DNA from: Onishia niordana
GTDB lineage: Bacteria; Pseudomonadota; Gammaproteobacteria; Pseudomonadales; Halomonadaceae
Assembly (NCBI RefSeq): GCF_004798965.1
Contig: NZ_SDSD01000002.1
Location: forward strand, 310,001-374,000
DNA length: 64,000 nt
Direction: 5' to 3'
Positions 19,007-32,307 of this stretch are shown one piece after another. Made by a program: the position numbers and the translations under genes. Under the pieces are notes generated by a model that was not told the DNA's origin, searched no databases, and saw only the letters and a program-made list of their open reading frames with translations. Position 1 is the first letter of the stretch. Every line of letters begins with the position of its first letter.

Positions 19007-20581
19007 CTACACCTTGACCTTGGACAGGCGCAAATTGAGCCACGACAACCCGACCACCAGCAGGAAGATCAGCGTGGCGATAGCGGCCGCCAGACCGAAG
19101 TTCTGGCCGGCATCCTGGAAGGCGATGCGGTAGGTATAGCTGACCAGCAGGTCGGTGGTGCCCGCCGGGGTGCTGGCACCGAGGATGTCCGGCTTGCCGC
19201 CGGTGAGCAGGGCGATCAGCACGAAGTTGTTGAAGTTGAAGGCAAAGGCGGCGATCAGCAGCGGCGTCAGCGGCTTCAAAATCAGCGGCAGGGTGATGCG
19301 CAGCATGTTGGTCAGCGGCCCGCCGCCGTCCACCGCCGAGGCCTCATAAAGATCGCGGGGAATCGACTGGATCAGGCCCATGCACAGCAGCAGCATGTAG
19401 GGGTAGCCGAGCCAGGTGTTGACGATCAGCAGCATGGTGCGCGCCATCGCCGGGTCGGTGAACCAGTCGGGGCTGATGCCGAACAGGTTCTCGAGGATCA
19501 GGTTTATTTCGCCGTGGTGCTGGTTGAACATGCCTTTGAAGATCAGGATCGAGATGAAGGCCGGCACCGCATAGGGCAGGATCAACAGGGTGCGGTAGAC
19601 GGCCTTGCCCCTGAGCTGGTCCCACTGCAGCAAGGCGGCCAGAGTAAAGCCCAACGCCAGGGTGAAGGCTACCGTCAGCCCGGCGAAGACGAAGGTCCAG
19701 ACGAAGATCTGCAGGAAGGGCCCGCGAATGTCCGGATCGGTGAAGATCTTGGTGTAATTGTCCAGGCCCACCGACACCGGCCAGCCGGGGGTGAGGCGTT
19801 CGCCATCCTCGGTAACGAAGAAGCCGGTCTCCTGGTTCGGTGTCAGGGTGGTGCCATCACGCAGGTCGGTCAGGCTGCCATCGGGGCTCGCCTCGAAGCG
19901 CGGCAGCATCGGCGCGAAGCTGCGTAGCCCCGCCATCTGAAGCTCGGTGCCGTCCGGCGTCACTAGGCTCAGGGCCTCGAGAGCCTCACGGTTGGCGATC
20001 ACCTCGCGGATGCCCAGCGCCTCGCCGGAGGGGGCCGCCTGAGTCGGCTCGACCGCCAGCGGTTGCCCTTCCACGGCCTGTGCCAGCGGCCGGGATACCA
20101 GCCGACTGGCCTCCCCCGCCGCCCCTGAAGCCTCGGCCTCCAGGTAGAGGCGCGTCCGATTGCCCTCACGGACCAGCTCAAAATCGAAGGCCTGGCCCTC
20201 GGCCTGGTAGGTCTGATCGAGGAACTGGGCACGCACCCGCTCCTCGCTGAGCAGGTTACTCGAGCTGTAGTTGCTGAAGCTGATGCCGATGGTATAGACC
20301 AGGGGGAAGATCACGAACACCCCCATCCCAGCCAGCGCCGGAAAGATATAGCGGTGGCTCATCAGCTGGCGCTTGCCGAACACGATCGCCAGACTGGCAC
20401 CCAGCACCAAGAACAGCAGCGAGAACATCCACTGGCCGCGCAGGTGGAAGGCCACCACCAGCCATAGCGTGCCGAGCACCAGCAGTGCCGTCAGGGCGCG
20501 CAGCGCCCAGCGGCTGTAGCGCTCGGCGGGAGCGCGGGAGCGATGGCGCGGCAAGCCGCGCGAGGCGTTGGTTACAAACAT
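19007..20581 (-). CDS. malF: Maltose ABC transporter permease MalF
   Basis: 524 residues, close to the 514 of Escherichia coli MalF. It has the family's unusual layout: several N-terminal membrane segments, a large periplasmic loop (about residues 105-275) that contacts the binding protein, then the permease core with the EAA-type segment LYEASAVDGGGPLTNMLRITLP near 425. AGGTGA lies upstream of ATG. It is 75 bp downstream of malE with a stem-loop in the gap. Confidence 0.94.
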   Translation of the reverse strand: MFVTNASRGLPRHRSRAPAERYSRWALRALTALLVLGTLWLVVAFHLRGQWMFSLLFLVLGASLAIVFGKRQLMSHRYIFPALAGMGVFVIFPLVYTIGISFSNYSSSNLLSEERVRAQFLDQTYQAEGQAFDFELVREGNRTRLYLEAEASGAAGEASRLVSRPLAQAVEGQPLAVEPTQAAPSGEALGIREVIANREALEALSLVTPDGTELQMAGLRSFAPMLPRFEASPDGSLTDLRDGTTLTPNQETGFFVTEDGERLTPGWPVSVGLDNYTKIFTDPDIRGPFLQIFVWTFVFAGLTVAFTLALGFTLAALLQWDQLRGKAVYRTLLILPYAVPAFISILIFKGMFNQHHGEINLILENLFGISPDWFTDPAMARTMLLIVNTWLGYPYMLLLCMGLIQSIPRDLYEASAVDGGGPLTNMLRITLPLILKPLTPLLIAAFAFNFNNFVLIALLTGGKPDILGASTPAGTTDLLVSYTYRIAFQDAGQNFGLAAAIATLIFLLVVGLSWLNLRLSKVKV

Positions 20582-20599
20582 GGGGTCACCTGAGGTCTG

Positions 20600-20633
20600 C
20601 CCCGGCCTGGCGAGGGTGCACGGCCGGCCGGGG
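20600..20633 (-). other. Intercistronic stem-loop between malE and malF
   Basis: CCCCGGCC (20600-20607) pairs with GGCCGGGG (20626-20633), loop 18 nt. E. coli has a stabilising repeat element at the same place, which gives more binding protein than permease; a similar role here is inference. Confidence 0.4.
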
Positions 20634-20656
20634 GCCTGGACACGGGAAGGGAAGCG

Positions 20657-21853
20657 TCACTCGATGGCGGTGCGCATGCGCTCGGCGGCGGCGTCCAGCG
20701 CCGCCTGCGGCGACTGGCGGCCGCTGCCGATGTTCTGCAGCGCCGGCTCCATGGCCGACCAGAAGGCCCCCATCTCGGGGATGTTGGGCATCGGCGAACC
20801 TAACTCGGCGTTCGCCAGGGTGGCGGCGATCCGCGGGTCGGACTCCAGGTCCTGCTGATAGGCCTTGTGGGCCACGGCGCCCAGCGATCCATCGCTGTTG
20901 AAGGTACGCAGGCCTTGCTCTTCGAGCAGGTAGTTCTCGAGAAACTCGGTGGCCAGGAAGTCGTTGGGCGAGGCCGAGTTGATCATCGCCGCCATCACCC
21001 CAAACATCGGCTTGGCCCGCTCGTCGCCGACCCTGGGCAGCAGCGCCACGCCGAAGTCGATGCCGCTCTTCTCCAGGTTGCTCCAGGCCCAGGGGCCGCT
21101 AATCATGGCGGCCACCTCGCCGCGGTTGAAGCGGGTGTCCGTCACGCTGTAGTCGGTGCCCTCGGGCAGCACGCCGCTGTGGATCAGTTCGCGCAGGCGC
21201 TTGGCTCCCGCTACCGCGCCGGCATGGTTGACGCCGATGTCGCTGGTGTCGTAGCCGCTGTCGGTATGCTGGAACGCATAGCCACCATTGGCGGCCAGCA
21301 GGGGCCAGCTGAAGTAGGGCTCACCGTAGTTGAACAAGATCGCCTTCTTGCCCTCTTTCTGAAGCTCGGCATCGAGCGCGGCGAGTTCGTCGAAGCTTTC
21401 CGGCGGCGTCTCCACCAGGGCCTTGTTGTAGATCAGGCCCAGCGACTCCACCGAGATGGGATAGCCATAGGTCTCGCCGTTCCACTCGACGGCGTCCCAG
21501 GTGAAGTCGAAGTAGCGGTCGCGGTAGCTGTCGGAGGGGGCAATGGACTTGAGCAGCCCGCTCTGGGCCCATTCCCCGATGCGGTCGTGAGCGAAGACCA
21601 CGATGTCCGGCCCCTGGCCGCTACCGGCGGCCTGCTGGAAGCGATTGGTCATGTCATCAGGATGGACGATGTCGATGGCGATGCCGGTGTCGGCCGTGAA
21701 CCGCTCGGCTACCTCGCGGATGCCCTGAGGGCCCTTGTTGTCGCCGATCCAGACAGTAAGGGTGTCGTCCTCGAAGGCCATGGCCGGCAGCGCGGCGCTG
21801 GCGCTAAGGCCGGCGGCCACCAGCGGCGTCAGGAAAGCATGGCGTCGTGTCAT
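20657..21853 (-). CDS. malE: Maltose/maltodextrin-binding protein MalE
   Basis: 398 residues. A Sec signal peptide ends at about residue 26 (AMA). The mature part is a family 1 extracellular solute-binding protein: [21 protein letters not shown], then [43 protein letters not shown] and [24 protein letters not shown], all strongly like MalE. It collects maltose or maltodextrins in the periplasm for MalFGK. GAGG lies before ATG. First gene of the leftward operon, with two MalT-box-like sites about 100 bp upstream. Confidence 0.95.
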   Translation of the reverse strand: MTRRHAFLTPLVAAGLSASAALPAMAFEDDTLTVWIGDNKGPQGIREVAERFTADTGIAIDIVHPDDMTNRFQQAAGSGQGPDIVVFAHDRIGEWAQSGLLKSIAPSDSYRDRYFDFTWDAVEWNGETYGYPISVESLGLIYNKALVETPPESFDELAALDAELQKEGKKAILFNYGEPYFSWPLLAANGGYAFQHTDSGYDTSDIGVNHAGAVAGAKRLRELIHSGVLPEGTDYSVTDTRFNRGEVAAMISGPWAWSNLEKSGIDFGVALLPRVGDERAKPMFGVMAAMINSASPNDFLATEFLENYLLEEQGLRTFNSDGSLGAVAHKAYQQDLESDPRIAATLANAELGSPMPNIPEMGAFWSAMEPALQNIGSGRQSPQAALDAAAERMRTAIE

Positions 21854-21953
21854 GTCGAGCCTCTTTGTTGTTGTACAGCGTCATGTCGGGAAGCACGGTC
21901 CCGTCATTCGGGGCCGGCCATCCACTCAGGGTCGCCATTCAGCCGCCCGTATG

Positions 21954-21977
21954 CCTCCTCCCCGCGGGGGGAGGAGG
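21954..21977. promoter_or_regulatory. Divergent pair of perfect MalT boxes
   Basis: The minus strand reads GGGGAGGAGG at 21963-21954 and the plus strand reads GGGGAGGAGG at 21968-21977. Both match the E. coli consensus GGGGA(T/G)GAGG at all ten positions, are inverted, and are 4 bp apart. One points to malE, the other to the amylase relic. Confidence 0.75.
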
Positions 21978-22020
21978 AGGCGTAAGGTCAGGGCGTAGGG
22001 AGAGGGAAAGCCGGACGTTC

Positions 22021-22030
22021 CGGGAGGAGG
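22021..22030 (+). promoter_or_regulatory. Third MalT-box-like site
   Basis: CGGGAGGAGG matches the MalT box at 9 of 10 positions, in the same orientation as the box at 21968-21977. Confidence 0.5.
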
Positions 22031-22033
22031 CCT

Positions 22034-22219
22034 GGCTAGATGCCGTAAAGGGTCTCGCCGACCAACGAGCATGTCGCTCTCGACGCCGTCGACGGGGCCT
22101 GATGGGCCCGCTAACAGCCGGTGAGCTATGCGCTGACCTCGCGCAACGACAACCGCGAGGCCTTCGCCGAGATGGTCGAGCGCTGTGACGCCGCCTAGGT
22201 CGCCATCATCACCGGCAGA
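22034..22219 (+). pseudogene. Degenerate alpha-amylase (GH13) fragment
   Basis: In the frame of codon 22121 the sequence gives VSPTNEHV (22052-22075), then a stop, WAR, a stop, and QPVSYALTSRN...FAEMVERCDAA (22115-22195), then another stop. Secreted alpha-amylases have the segment VQVSPPNEHV...WWxRYQPVSYxLxSRxGNRxxFxDMVxRCxAAGVDIYVD at this spacing, near their N-terminal third. The stops at 22100 (TGA for the first Trp) and 22112 (TAA for Tyr) and an apparent +1 shift before 22052 (WLDAVK in another frame) show decay. Only about 60 codons survive. It is divergent from malE. The resemblance is by memory of the family, but the collinear match is strong. Confidence 0.75.
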
Positions 22220-22344
22220 GCATGCAGAAGCGCTGCTATGCTATATAGTAAGCTTCGTTAGCCATCGGTCGCATCTGGCCGCTTTTATGTCTTTTCGTTG
22301 TCCCGCTCAGGATGCTTCTCTTGCCAAGGCCAATCTCTCCTTGC

Positions 22345-22773
22345 ATGGCCAGCGCCGCGTATCGCGACACCGGGCGACTGATGCGCCGTTACCGCCGCAT
22401 GGCCTGGCTGGCACTCGCCGCCATGCTGCTGGTGTTGGTGGGCCCGCTGATCAGCCAGTCGCAGCGCCTACTGATGCAGGCGCCCAGCGACATGCCCATG
22501 GCGCATCAGGCTCAGGCACAGGCAACCAGCGGCGTTGATAGGCCTGAGCACGCCCATCATGGCGAGAAGATGCACCACTCCAATGCCATGGCCGTCTGTG
22601 GCTATTGCGAGTTGTTCGCCCACACGCCCGGGCTTGTGCCGGCACCAGCCGTGCTCGCCACACCGCCCGCACCCGCTCACCCACGGCCGTTGGCAACACG
22701 CCCACAGCCCTGCCCCGAGCCCTCTTATCCGCGATTTGCGCCCCGCGCACCGCCCCAGACTCTGATGTCGTGA
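22345..22773 (+). CDS. DUF2946 family protein
   Basis: About 142 residues. An N-terminal hydrophobic segment (about 20-37) ends near LISQSQ; then come a His/Met-rich stretch (MPMAHQ, HAHHGEKMHHS) and the family motif CGYCELFAH, followed by a Pro-rich tail. The Cys and His content suggests metal handling, but DUF2946 has no established activity. The start is uncertain: ATG 22345 is used; ATG 22381 would remove 12 residues and still leave the membrane segment. A PepSY membrane protein gene follows after 98 bp, a frequent neighbour type. Confidence 0.7.
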   Translation: MASAAYRDTGRLMRRYRRMAWLALAAMLLVLVGPLISQSQRLLMQAPSDMPMAHQAQAQATSGVDRPEHAHHGEKMHHSNAMAVCGYCELFAHTPGLVPAPAVLATPPAPAHPRPLATRPQPCPEPSYPRFAPRAPPQTLMS

Positions 22774-22871
22774 TCCTTTACCTACCGGACGGTGGCCATG
22801 GTCGTCGTCCCGGTGGGCCTGCGCCCTGCGGCCATCCGCCAGGACGACGCTTACCCCATCAGAGATATCCA

Positions 22872-24266
22872 ATGAACGAACACCCGACGACCGAAGCGGC
22901 GGCGTTGCCGCGCACTACCAGTACCCTCAAGTCGCTGATCATCCGCCTACATGGCTATATAGGCCTATTGGTCGGCCCCTTTATCCTGTTCGCCGCCCTG
23001 ACCGGCACGCTCTATGCGCTGACCCCGGCGCTGGAGCAGGCGATCTATCAGGAGGCGCTTGCCACCGACTCTGCCGAGAGCGGAACCGCCCCGGCGTCAC
23101 TTGTTCAGCAGATCGCCGCGGCCAGGACCTATCTGGATGCCGACCTCGCGGTTAGTGCCGTGCGCCCGGCTCCCGAACCCGGTGCCACCACACGGGTGAT
23201 GTTCGCCGACCCAAGCCTCGACCCTGGCGAGCATCGCGCTATCTTCATCGACCCTGAAAGCCTCGCGGTGCGCGGTGACCTGACGGTCTACGGCACCAGC
23301 GGCGTGCTGCCACTTCGCCGCTTCATCGACCACCTGCATCGTAATCTGATGCAGGGCGATATCGGTCGGCTCTACAGTGAGTTGGCCGCCTCCTGGCTGT
23401 GGCTCGCCGCACTGGGCGGCCTGGCCATCTGGGCCTTCTCGGCGACGCCTAAAGTCGATGCCCGCAAAAAGACCCGCACCGCGCAGCGCCTGCGCACCCG
23501 CCGTCGTCACAGCCTGCTGGGCCTCACGTTACTGGTGGGGCTGCTCGCGCTCTCGGCCACCGGCATGACCTGGTCGAAATGGGCCGGTGCCAATTTCTTC
23601 ACCCTGCTCAAGGCCGGCGGCTGGGGCACACCCCGTGTGTCGCTGGAACTGGGCGAGTCAGTGGCCGCCGATCCCCACGCGGAGCATCAAGCATCACACA
23701 GCCAGCAGGCCCCTCTTGAAACAGACGATATCGACCGCGTGTTGGCCGTGGCCCGTCAAGCGGGCCTGGATGCTGGCAAGATCGAACTCAGGGTGCCCGG
23801 CCCAGGGCAGGCCTGGAAAGTGCGCGAGATTGATCGCGGCTGGCCTTCTCAGGTTGATGAGGTGGCCATTCATCCGCAGGGCCTCGAGGTGCTCGAGCGG
23901 GTGCGCTTCGAGGACTATCCGCTGCCCGCCAAGCTGACCCGCTGGGGCATCGATGCCCACATGGGCGTGCTGTTCGGTCTGCCCAATCAACTGCTGCTGG
24001 CGGGTCTTGGGATCGGCATCATCGTCATGGTCAGCTGGGGGTACATGATGTGGTGGCGTCGCCGGCAGCCAGGCAACGGCCAAGCGCTGTGGCCCTTACT
24101 GCGCCGTCTGCCGCCGGCCACGCTGACCGGGCTCGGCGTTATCGCCCTGGGTCTGGGCATCGCCATGCCGGTGATGGGAGTGAGCCTTGTCGTGCTGCTG
24201 GCCATCGACGGGCTGCGCCGCGACAAGCGCATGCCGGCCAGCGAAGCGGCGAGCGGCTCTCGCTAG
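22872..24266 (+). CDS. PepSY-associated transmembrane protein
   Basis: 464 residues of the PepSY-TM (PiuB-like) family. A membrane segment near 25-50 begins HGYIGLLVGPFILFAALTGTLYAL. A periplasmic PepSY region contains FIDHLHRNLM, and further segments include HSLLGLTLLVGLLALSATGMTWSKWAG and a C-terminal pair with MMWWRRRQPG. Members are often iron-regulated and linked to siderophore or heme reduction, though the reaction is not settled. Probably functions with the upstream DUF2946 product. The gene ends 18 bp from convergent zapE. Confidence 0.85.
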   Translation: MNEHPTTEAAALPRTTSTLKSLIIRLHGYIGLLVGPFILFAALTGTLYALTPALEQAIYQEALATDSAESGTAPASLVQQIAAARTYLDADLAVSAVRPAPEPGATTRVMFADPSLDPGEHRAIFIDPESLAVRGDLTVYGTSGVLPLRRFIDHLHRNLMQGDIGRLYSELAASWLWLAALGGLAIWAFSATPKVDARKKTRTAQRLRTRRRHSLLGLTLLVGLLALSATGMTWSKWAGANFFTLLKAGGWGTPRVSLELGESVAADPHAEHQASHSQQAPLETDDIDRVLAVARQAGLDAGKIELRVPGPGQAWKVREIDRGWPSQVDEVAIHPQGLEVLERVRFEDYPLPAKLTRWGIDAHMGVLFGLPNQLLLAGLGIGIIVMVSWGYMMWWRRRQPGNGQALWPLLRRLPPATLTGLGVIALGLGIAMPVMGVSLVVLLAIDGLRRDKRMPASEAASGSR

Positions 24267-24284
24267 GCGAGTACGGGTCGCGAT

Positions 24285-25463
24285 TCAGCAGCCGGCAGCC
24301 GCCTGGCTGCCGAAGCGGCTAAGCTGCATTTCCTGAAGGCGGCTCAAGCTGCGCCGGAAGGGAAAGGCCAGGTGCCCCTTGGAATACAGCGCATCGAGGG
24401 GCACCCGGGCAGCAAGGTAGAGGGGAATGCCGCGGTCGTAACATTCATCGACCAGGGCGATGAAGCGGCGCACCCCGTCATCTTGGGGAGACAACGCGGG
24501 CAGCGCCCGGTCGCCGGCGACCACCCGTTCCTCCCCATCCTCGGTGCCGCGGGCAATGCGCGCGTCCTCCGGCTCCCCGCCCAGGCTTGGCACCTCGTCC
24601 AGCAAGATGGCCTGAAAGTGGTCGCACAGGCCAATGAAGTCCAGCGCCGACAGCGGCGCTTCGCAAAGCGCGGCATACCGACACCAGAGCACGTCTTCTC
24701 CCCGCCGCTCGATCTCTAGCGCACGGTGCCCCAGGGTGATGGGCGCCGCCGTAGTGGCCTGCTCCGCCGTCAGTGCCTCGAAAACCGCCGCCAGGGGACT
24801 TGGTGTAGCGGGCTCGACGACCCAATAGCGCTCATGTGCCTCGCCCGGGTGCTGGCGATGGTCTTGACCACCGTCGAGGTGAAGCACCTCGAGATGCGCC
24901 TTGAGGGCGGCGATCGCCGGCAGAAAACGCTCGCGATTGAAGCCGTCGGCGTAAAGCTCGTCCGGCGCCTGATTGGAGGTGGTGACCAGCATCACGCCCT
25001 CGTCGAACAGCGCCATCAGCACGCCCCTGAGCAGCATGGCATCGGCGATGTCGTTGACGTAAAGCTCATCCAGGCACAGCACCCGCACCTCACTCGCGAG
25101 CTCGGACGCCAGCTGGCCCAAAGGATCCGCGGTACCCATCAGCTGGAACTGGCGCCGATGCACCCAGCGCATGAAATGATGAAAATGCTGACGGCGTACC
25201 GGAACGTCGAGACAGTCAACGAAGCGATCCATCAGCCAGGTCTTGCCGCGCCCCACCGGCCCCCACAGATAGAGGCCGCCGGCCGAGGCGCTAACGTCCT
25301 CTCGGTGCCCTGTCTCACGCTGTTGAGCACCTGTCTCCCTAAGCGCCGCGACACAGGCCTCCAGCGCCTGTGCGGCCCGGCGCTGGGCGTCATCTTCGAC
25401 AAAGCCCTGCTCAAGGGCATGTTCATAGGCGCCAAGCGGTGACAGGGGGGAAAACGACGTCAT
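24285..25463 (-). CDS. zapE: Cell division ATPase ZapE (AFG1-like)
   Basis: 392 residues. Walker A GPVGRGKT (68-75), a conserved HFHHFMRWVHRRQ segment, Walker B VLCLDELYV, and sensor region LVTTSNQAPDELYADGFNRERFLPAI are all typical. ZapE is a cytosolic AAA-like ATPase acting on the Z ring under stress. The gene stands alone. Downstream it converges with the PepSY gene without space for a terminator. Confidence 0.9.
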   Translation of the reverse strand: MTSFSPLSPLGAYEHALEQGFVEDDAQRRAAQALEACVAALRETGAQQRETGHREDVSASAGGLYLWGPVGRGKTWLMDRFVDCLDVPVRRQHFHHFMRWVHRRQFQLMGTADPLGQLASELASEVRVLCLDELYVNDIADAMLLRGVLMALFDEGVMLVTTSNQAPDELYADGFNRERFLPAIAALKAHLEVLHLDGGQDHRQHPGEAHERYWVVEPATPSPLAAVFEALTAEQATTAAPITLGHRALEIERRGEDVLWCRYAALCEAPLSALDFIGLCDHFQAILLDEVPSLGGEPEDARIARGTEDGEERVVAGDRALPALSPQDDGVRRFIALVDECYDRGIPLYLAARVPLDALYSKGHLAFPFRRSLSRLQEMQLSRFGSQAAAGC

Positions 25464-25566
25464 GGGCGAGCCCGAGTGGCTGAGTGAACGATCATTAGGG
25501 CGTTACTGTGCCAGCCCCGGGTAACGTTAAAAAGTGGCAAGGTAAAAGGACCGAGCCTTGGGGTAC

Positions 25567-25605
25567 AAAAAACGCCCTCGCCAACCGGACAGGTCAACGA
25601 GGGCG
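25567..25605 (-). terminator. Rho-independent terminator of the ast operon
   Basis: On the minus strand CGCCCTCG (from 25605-25598) pairs with CGAGGGCG (25580-25573) and is followed by six Ts (25572-25567). It is 36 bp past the astB stop. Confidence 0.9.
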
Positions 25606-25640
25606 CATCGCGCAGACGCATCAGCGCACTGGCCTATCTA

Positions 25641-29644
<4,004 letters not shown>

Positions 29645-29645
<1 letters not shown>

Positions 29646-30709
29646 CACAGTTCTCCTTCGTCGAGGGCATCGATGGCGTCGGGCAGCGACAGCGGCGCGG
29701 CCAGCACGGCGCGGCCTTCCTCGACGCCGAGGATCTCGGCGTGCTCGGGCGAGAGCATCAACTGACCGGTAGGCGACAACGCATAGCGAGCCACCACACA
29801 GCGAAAATCACCGAGCTTCTGGTTGGCGATCATCGCCGGCTCCGCATCGGGCAGCGAGCTCGCCGGGCGAATACGCACCGGATGCCAACTGGCGCGGCGG
29901 AAGGTTTCGAGACGGTCACGTTCACCCTTGATCACCGGACCGGCATCGAAGATATCAACGTGGCGGCTGCGCACGAAGCCCTCGGCCAGCATCTCCTCGA
30001 GCGCCACTTCGTGGTCCGGGTGCTCGCGGCCGATGGCGGCCCGCGCCGGGGGCGTGAGCAGCGGCAGATAGAGCGGGAACTGCGGCATCACCTCGGCAAT
30101 GAAGCTCTTCGAGCGCACGCCGGCGATATGGTTGATCTCCTGATAGCCGCGCTGGAAGAAGTGCTGACCAACGCTTGCCCAGAACGGCGACTCGCCCGCC
30201 TCATCGAGGAAGCCCGGGAAGGCCACCGCCAATAGATCGGCGAAGCGTTCCGGATACTGGGCGATGAACATCAGTCGCGCCCGGCGCAAGAGGCTCTCGG
30301 CGCTGGTGCCCTTGTAGCGCGGGTCCAGCGACAGCGCGCACAAAAGCGACGCCTCGGAGACCTCATGAGACAGCGACAGGGTCTGCACCTCGCGGCGCAC
30401 ATTGAGCTGCTGCGAGGCGTGAATCAGGGTTTCCTGACGGTAGGTGTAGTAGGCATCCACCGCACCGGCCTGAGCGCGAATGGTGGCGGTGCCCACCACC
30501 TCGCCGCGCTCCCGGTCCTCGAGCACGAAGGTGTAGTGCTCGTCCTCGGGAAAGTCGACCACACGACCGAAGGAACGCTGGGAGCGGGTGATGCGCTCCT
30601 CGAGACGGTCGCGGTGGGCCGGCAGATTGGTCAGGCGCGGCGTGGCGGTGCCGGCCAGGCGCTCGAGCGCCGGCAGATCCGATGATCTCGCAGGGCGAAC
30701 GACCAGCAT
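29645..30709 (-). CDS. aruF: Arginine N-succinyltransferase, alpha-type subunit (AruF/AstA)
   Basis: About 354 residues, a diverged paralogue of the next gene: MLVVRPARSSDLPALERLAG, then LSHEVSEASLLCALSL, FIAQYPERFADLLAVAFPG and SRHVDIFDAGPVIKGER. Pairs with AruG. ATG 30709 is favoured by GGAGGA 8 nt upstream and by the family N terminus. An in-frame ATG at 30778 overlaps the astC stop as ATGA and would add 23 residues, so the start is not certain. Pseudomonads likewise carry aruF and aruG side by side, whereas enterobacteria have one astA. Confidence 0.92.
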
Positions 30710-30774
30710 GGGCTGTCCTCCATCTGAACCATGAGTGGGAGCTGAACCGAGAGCGGAGGCCGTCATGGTCACGC

Positions 30775-31989
30775 TCATGCCTGGGCGACGAGCTTGGCAA
30801 TGGCCCGCTCGAGGCGCGCCATGCCCTCGCGGATGTCGTCCTCGGGAATCACCAGCGACGGCGCCAGGCGCAACACGTTAGGCCCGGCGATCAGCGCCAT
30901 CAGACCCTCTTCGATGGCCAGCGGCAGGATTTCCTTGGCGCGGCCTTCATAGGCGGGGGACATCTGGGCGCCCATCAGCATGCCCATGCCGCGCACTTCC
31001 TGGAACACGCCGTACTTCTGATTGATCTCCTCAAGCAGCTCGCGGATCAGCGCGTGGCGACGCTTGACGCCCTCGAGCACCTCGGGGGTGTCGATGAACT
31101 CGACGGCGGCCAGCGCCACGGCGGAGGCCAGGGCGTTGCCGCCGTAGGTGGAGCCGTGAGTGCCGATGCCCAGCGCCGGGGCGATGGCATCGGTGGTCAG
31201 CATGGCGCCGACCGGGAAGCCGCCGCCCAGCGACTTGGCGCTGGTCAGGATGTCTGGGGTCACGCCGTATTCCATGTAGGCGTACAGCGAGCCGCTGCGG
31301 CCGACGCCGGTCTGCACCTCGTCGAAGATCAAGAGCGCCTGGTGCTCGTCGCACAGCGCCCGCAGCCCCTCGAGGAACTCCTGGGTGGCCGGCAGGATGC
31401 CGCCCTCGCCCTGCATCGGCTCGACCATCACCGCGCAGGTGTCGTCGCCCATCAGTTCACGCACCGCCTCGAGATCGTTGAACTCGGCGTGCAGGATGCC
31501 GCCCGGCACCGGCCCGAAGCCCTGGGAGTACTTGGGCTGGCCACCGACGCTGACGGTGAAGAAGGTACGGCCATGGAACGACTGGCGGAAGGAGATGATC
31601 TTGTCCTTGTGCTCGCCATGCTCGTTGTAGGCCCAGCGGCGCGCCAGCTTGAGCGCCGCCTCGTTGGCCTCGCCCCCGGAGGAGCACAGGAACACCTTGT
31701 CGGCGAAGGTACGCTCGGTGAGGGTCTTGGCAAGCTTCAGGGCCGGTTCATTGGTGTAGATGTTGGCCAGGTGCCAGACCTTGTCGGCCTGGTCCTTGAG
31801 GGCATCGACCAGCACCGGGTGGCAGTGGCCGAGGGCATTGACGGCGATGCCGCCAGCGAGATCGATGTACTCGCGACCGTCCTGGTCCCACAGCCGGCTC
31901 CCCTCGCCGCGTACCGGAATCACCTGCTGAGGCGCGTAGTTCGGCGTCATGTAGTGGTCGAAATCGCTACGGCTCGGGGTATAGGTCAT
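30775..31989 (-). CDS. astC: Succinylornithine transaminase AstC (ArgD-like)
   Basis: 404 residues, class III PLP aminotransferase. The PLP lysine lies in [16 protein letters not shown], preceded by [14 protein letters not shown]. AstC and biosynthetic ArgD are close relatives and many such enzymes do both, but first position in an ast operon argues for succinylornithine transamination in arginine catabolism. ATG 31989 is chosen because AAGGA is spaced for it; an ATG at 32001 sits directly on that site. A good -10 hexamer TATACT is at 32032-32027 on the minus strand. Confidence 0.93.
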   Translation of the reverse strand: MTYTPSRSDFDHYMTPNYAPQQVIPVRGEGSRLWDQDGREYIDLAGGIAVNALGHCHPVLVDALKDQADKVWHLANIYTNEPALKLAKTLTERTFADKVFLCSSGGEANEAALKLARRWAYNEHGEHKDKIISFRQSFHGRTFFTVSVGGQPKYSQGFGPVPGGILHAEFNDLEAVRELMGDDTCAVMVEPMQGEGGILPATQEFLEGLRALCDEHQALLIFDEVQTGVGRSGSLYAYMEYGVTPDILTSAKSLGGGFPVGAMLTTDAIAPALGIGTHGSTYGGNALASAVALAAVEFIDTPEVLEGVKRRHALIRELLEEINQKYGVFQEVRGMGMLMGAQMSPAYEGRAKEILPLAIEEGLMALIAGPNVLRLAPSLVIPEDDIREGMARLERAIAKLVAQA

Positions 31990-32307
31990 GATCTGTTCCA
32001 TCCTTTTGGGATCTGGGTATTGAAAGAGTATACGGGGGGCTCGTCATGCAAGGCTTTCAGCGATGGGACGGTGAATTATGAAAAGCGGCGGGAGACTGTC
32101 GAGCAAGTGAACCCCCTTGCCGATGCCAGAAAAAGCCCTCCCGCGGGCTGGGGGCGCAGGCGCTGCCTGGCATCCTGTCCTCAAGAGGCCCCTTGAAGAA
32201 TGCGGTGAATGCCCCATTCTTATTAGCACGCTAAAAATTCCCATTCGATTCCGTCAGGGATGCTTGATCCGCCCGTCAGGGCCTCAACTCAACAAGGAGT
32301 CTGCCAC

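Larger units (their letters stand above)
21854..22344. other. Regulatory and relic region between malE and the DUF2946 gene
   Basis: This 491-bp gap has no intact gene. It holds MalT-box-like sites at 21954-21977 and 22021-22030 and a degenerate alpha-amylase fragment at 22034-22219. An AT-rich stretch near 22240 (CTATATAGTA) may belong to the DUF2946 promoter. Confidence 0.7.

Noticed and set aside
30682..32196. 504-codon plus-strand frame opposite astC
   Set aside because: Antisense to an unmistakable aminotransferase; no domain recognised.
31990..32307. ArgR-type operator before the ast operon
   Set aside because: Partial half-sites (for example a TGTCG near 32097) were seen, but none fits a known ArgR consensus well enough to report.
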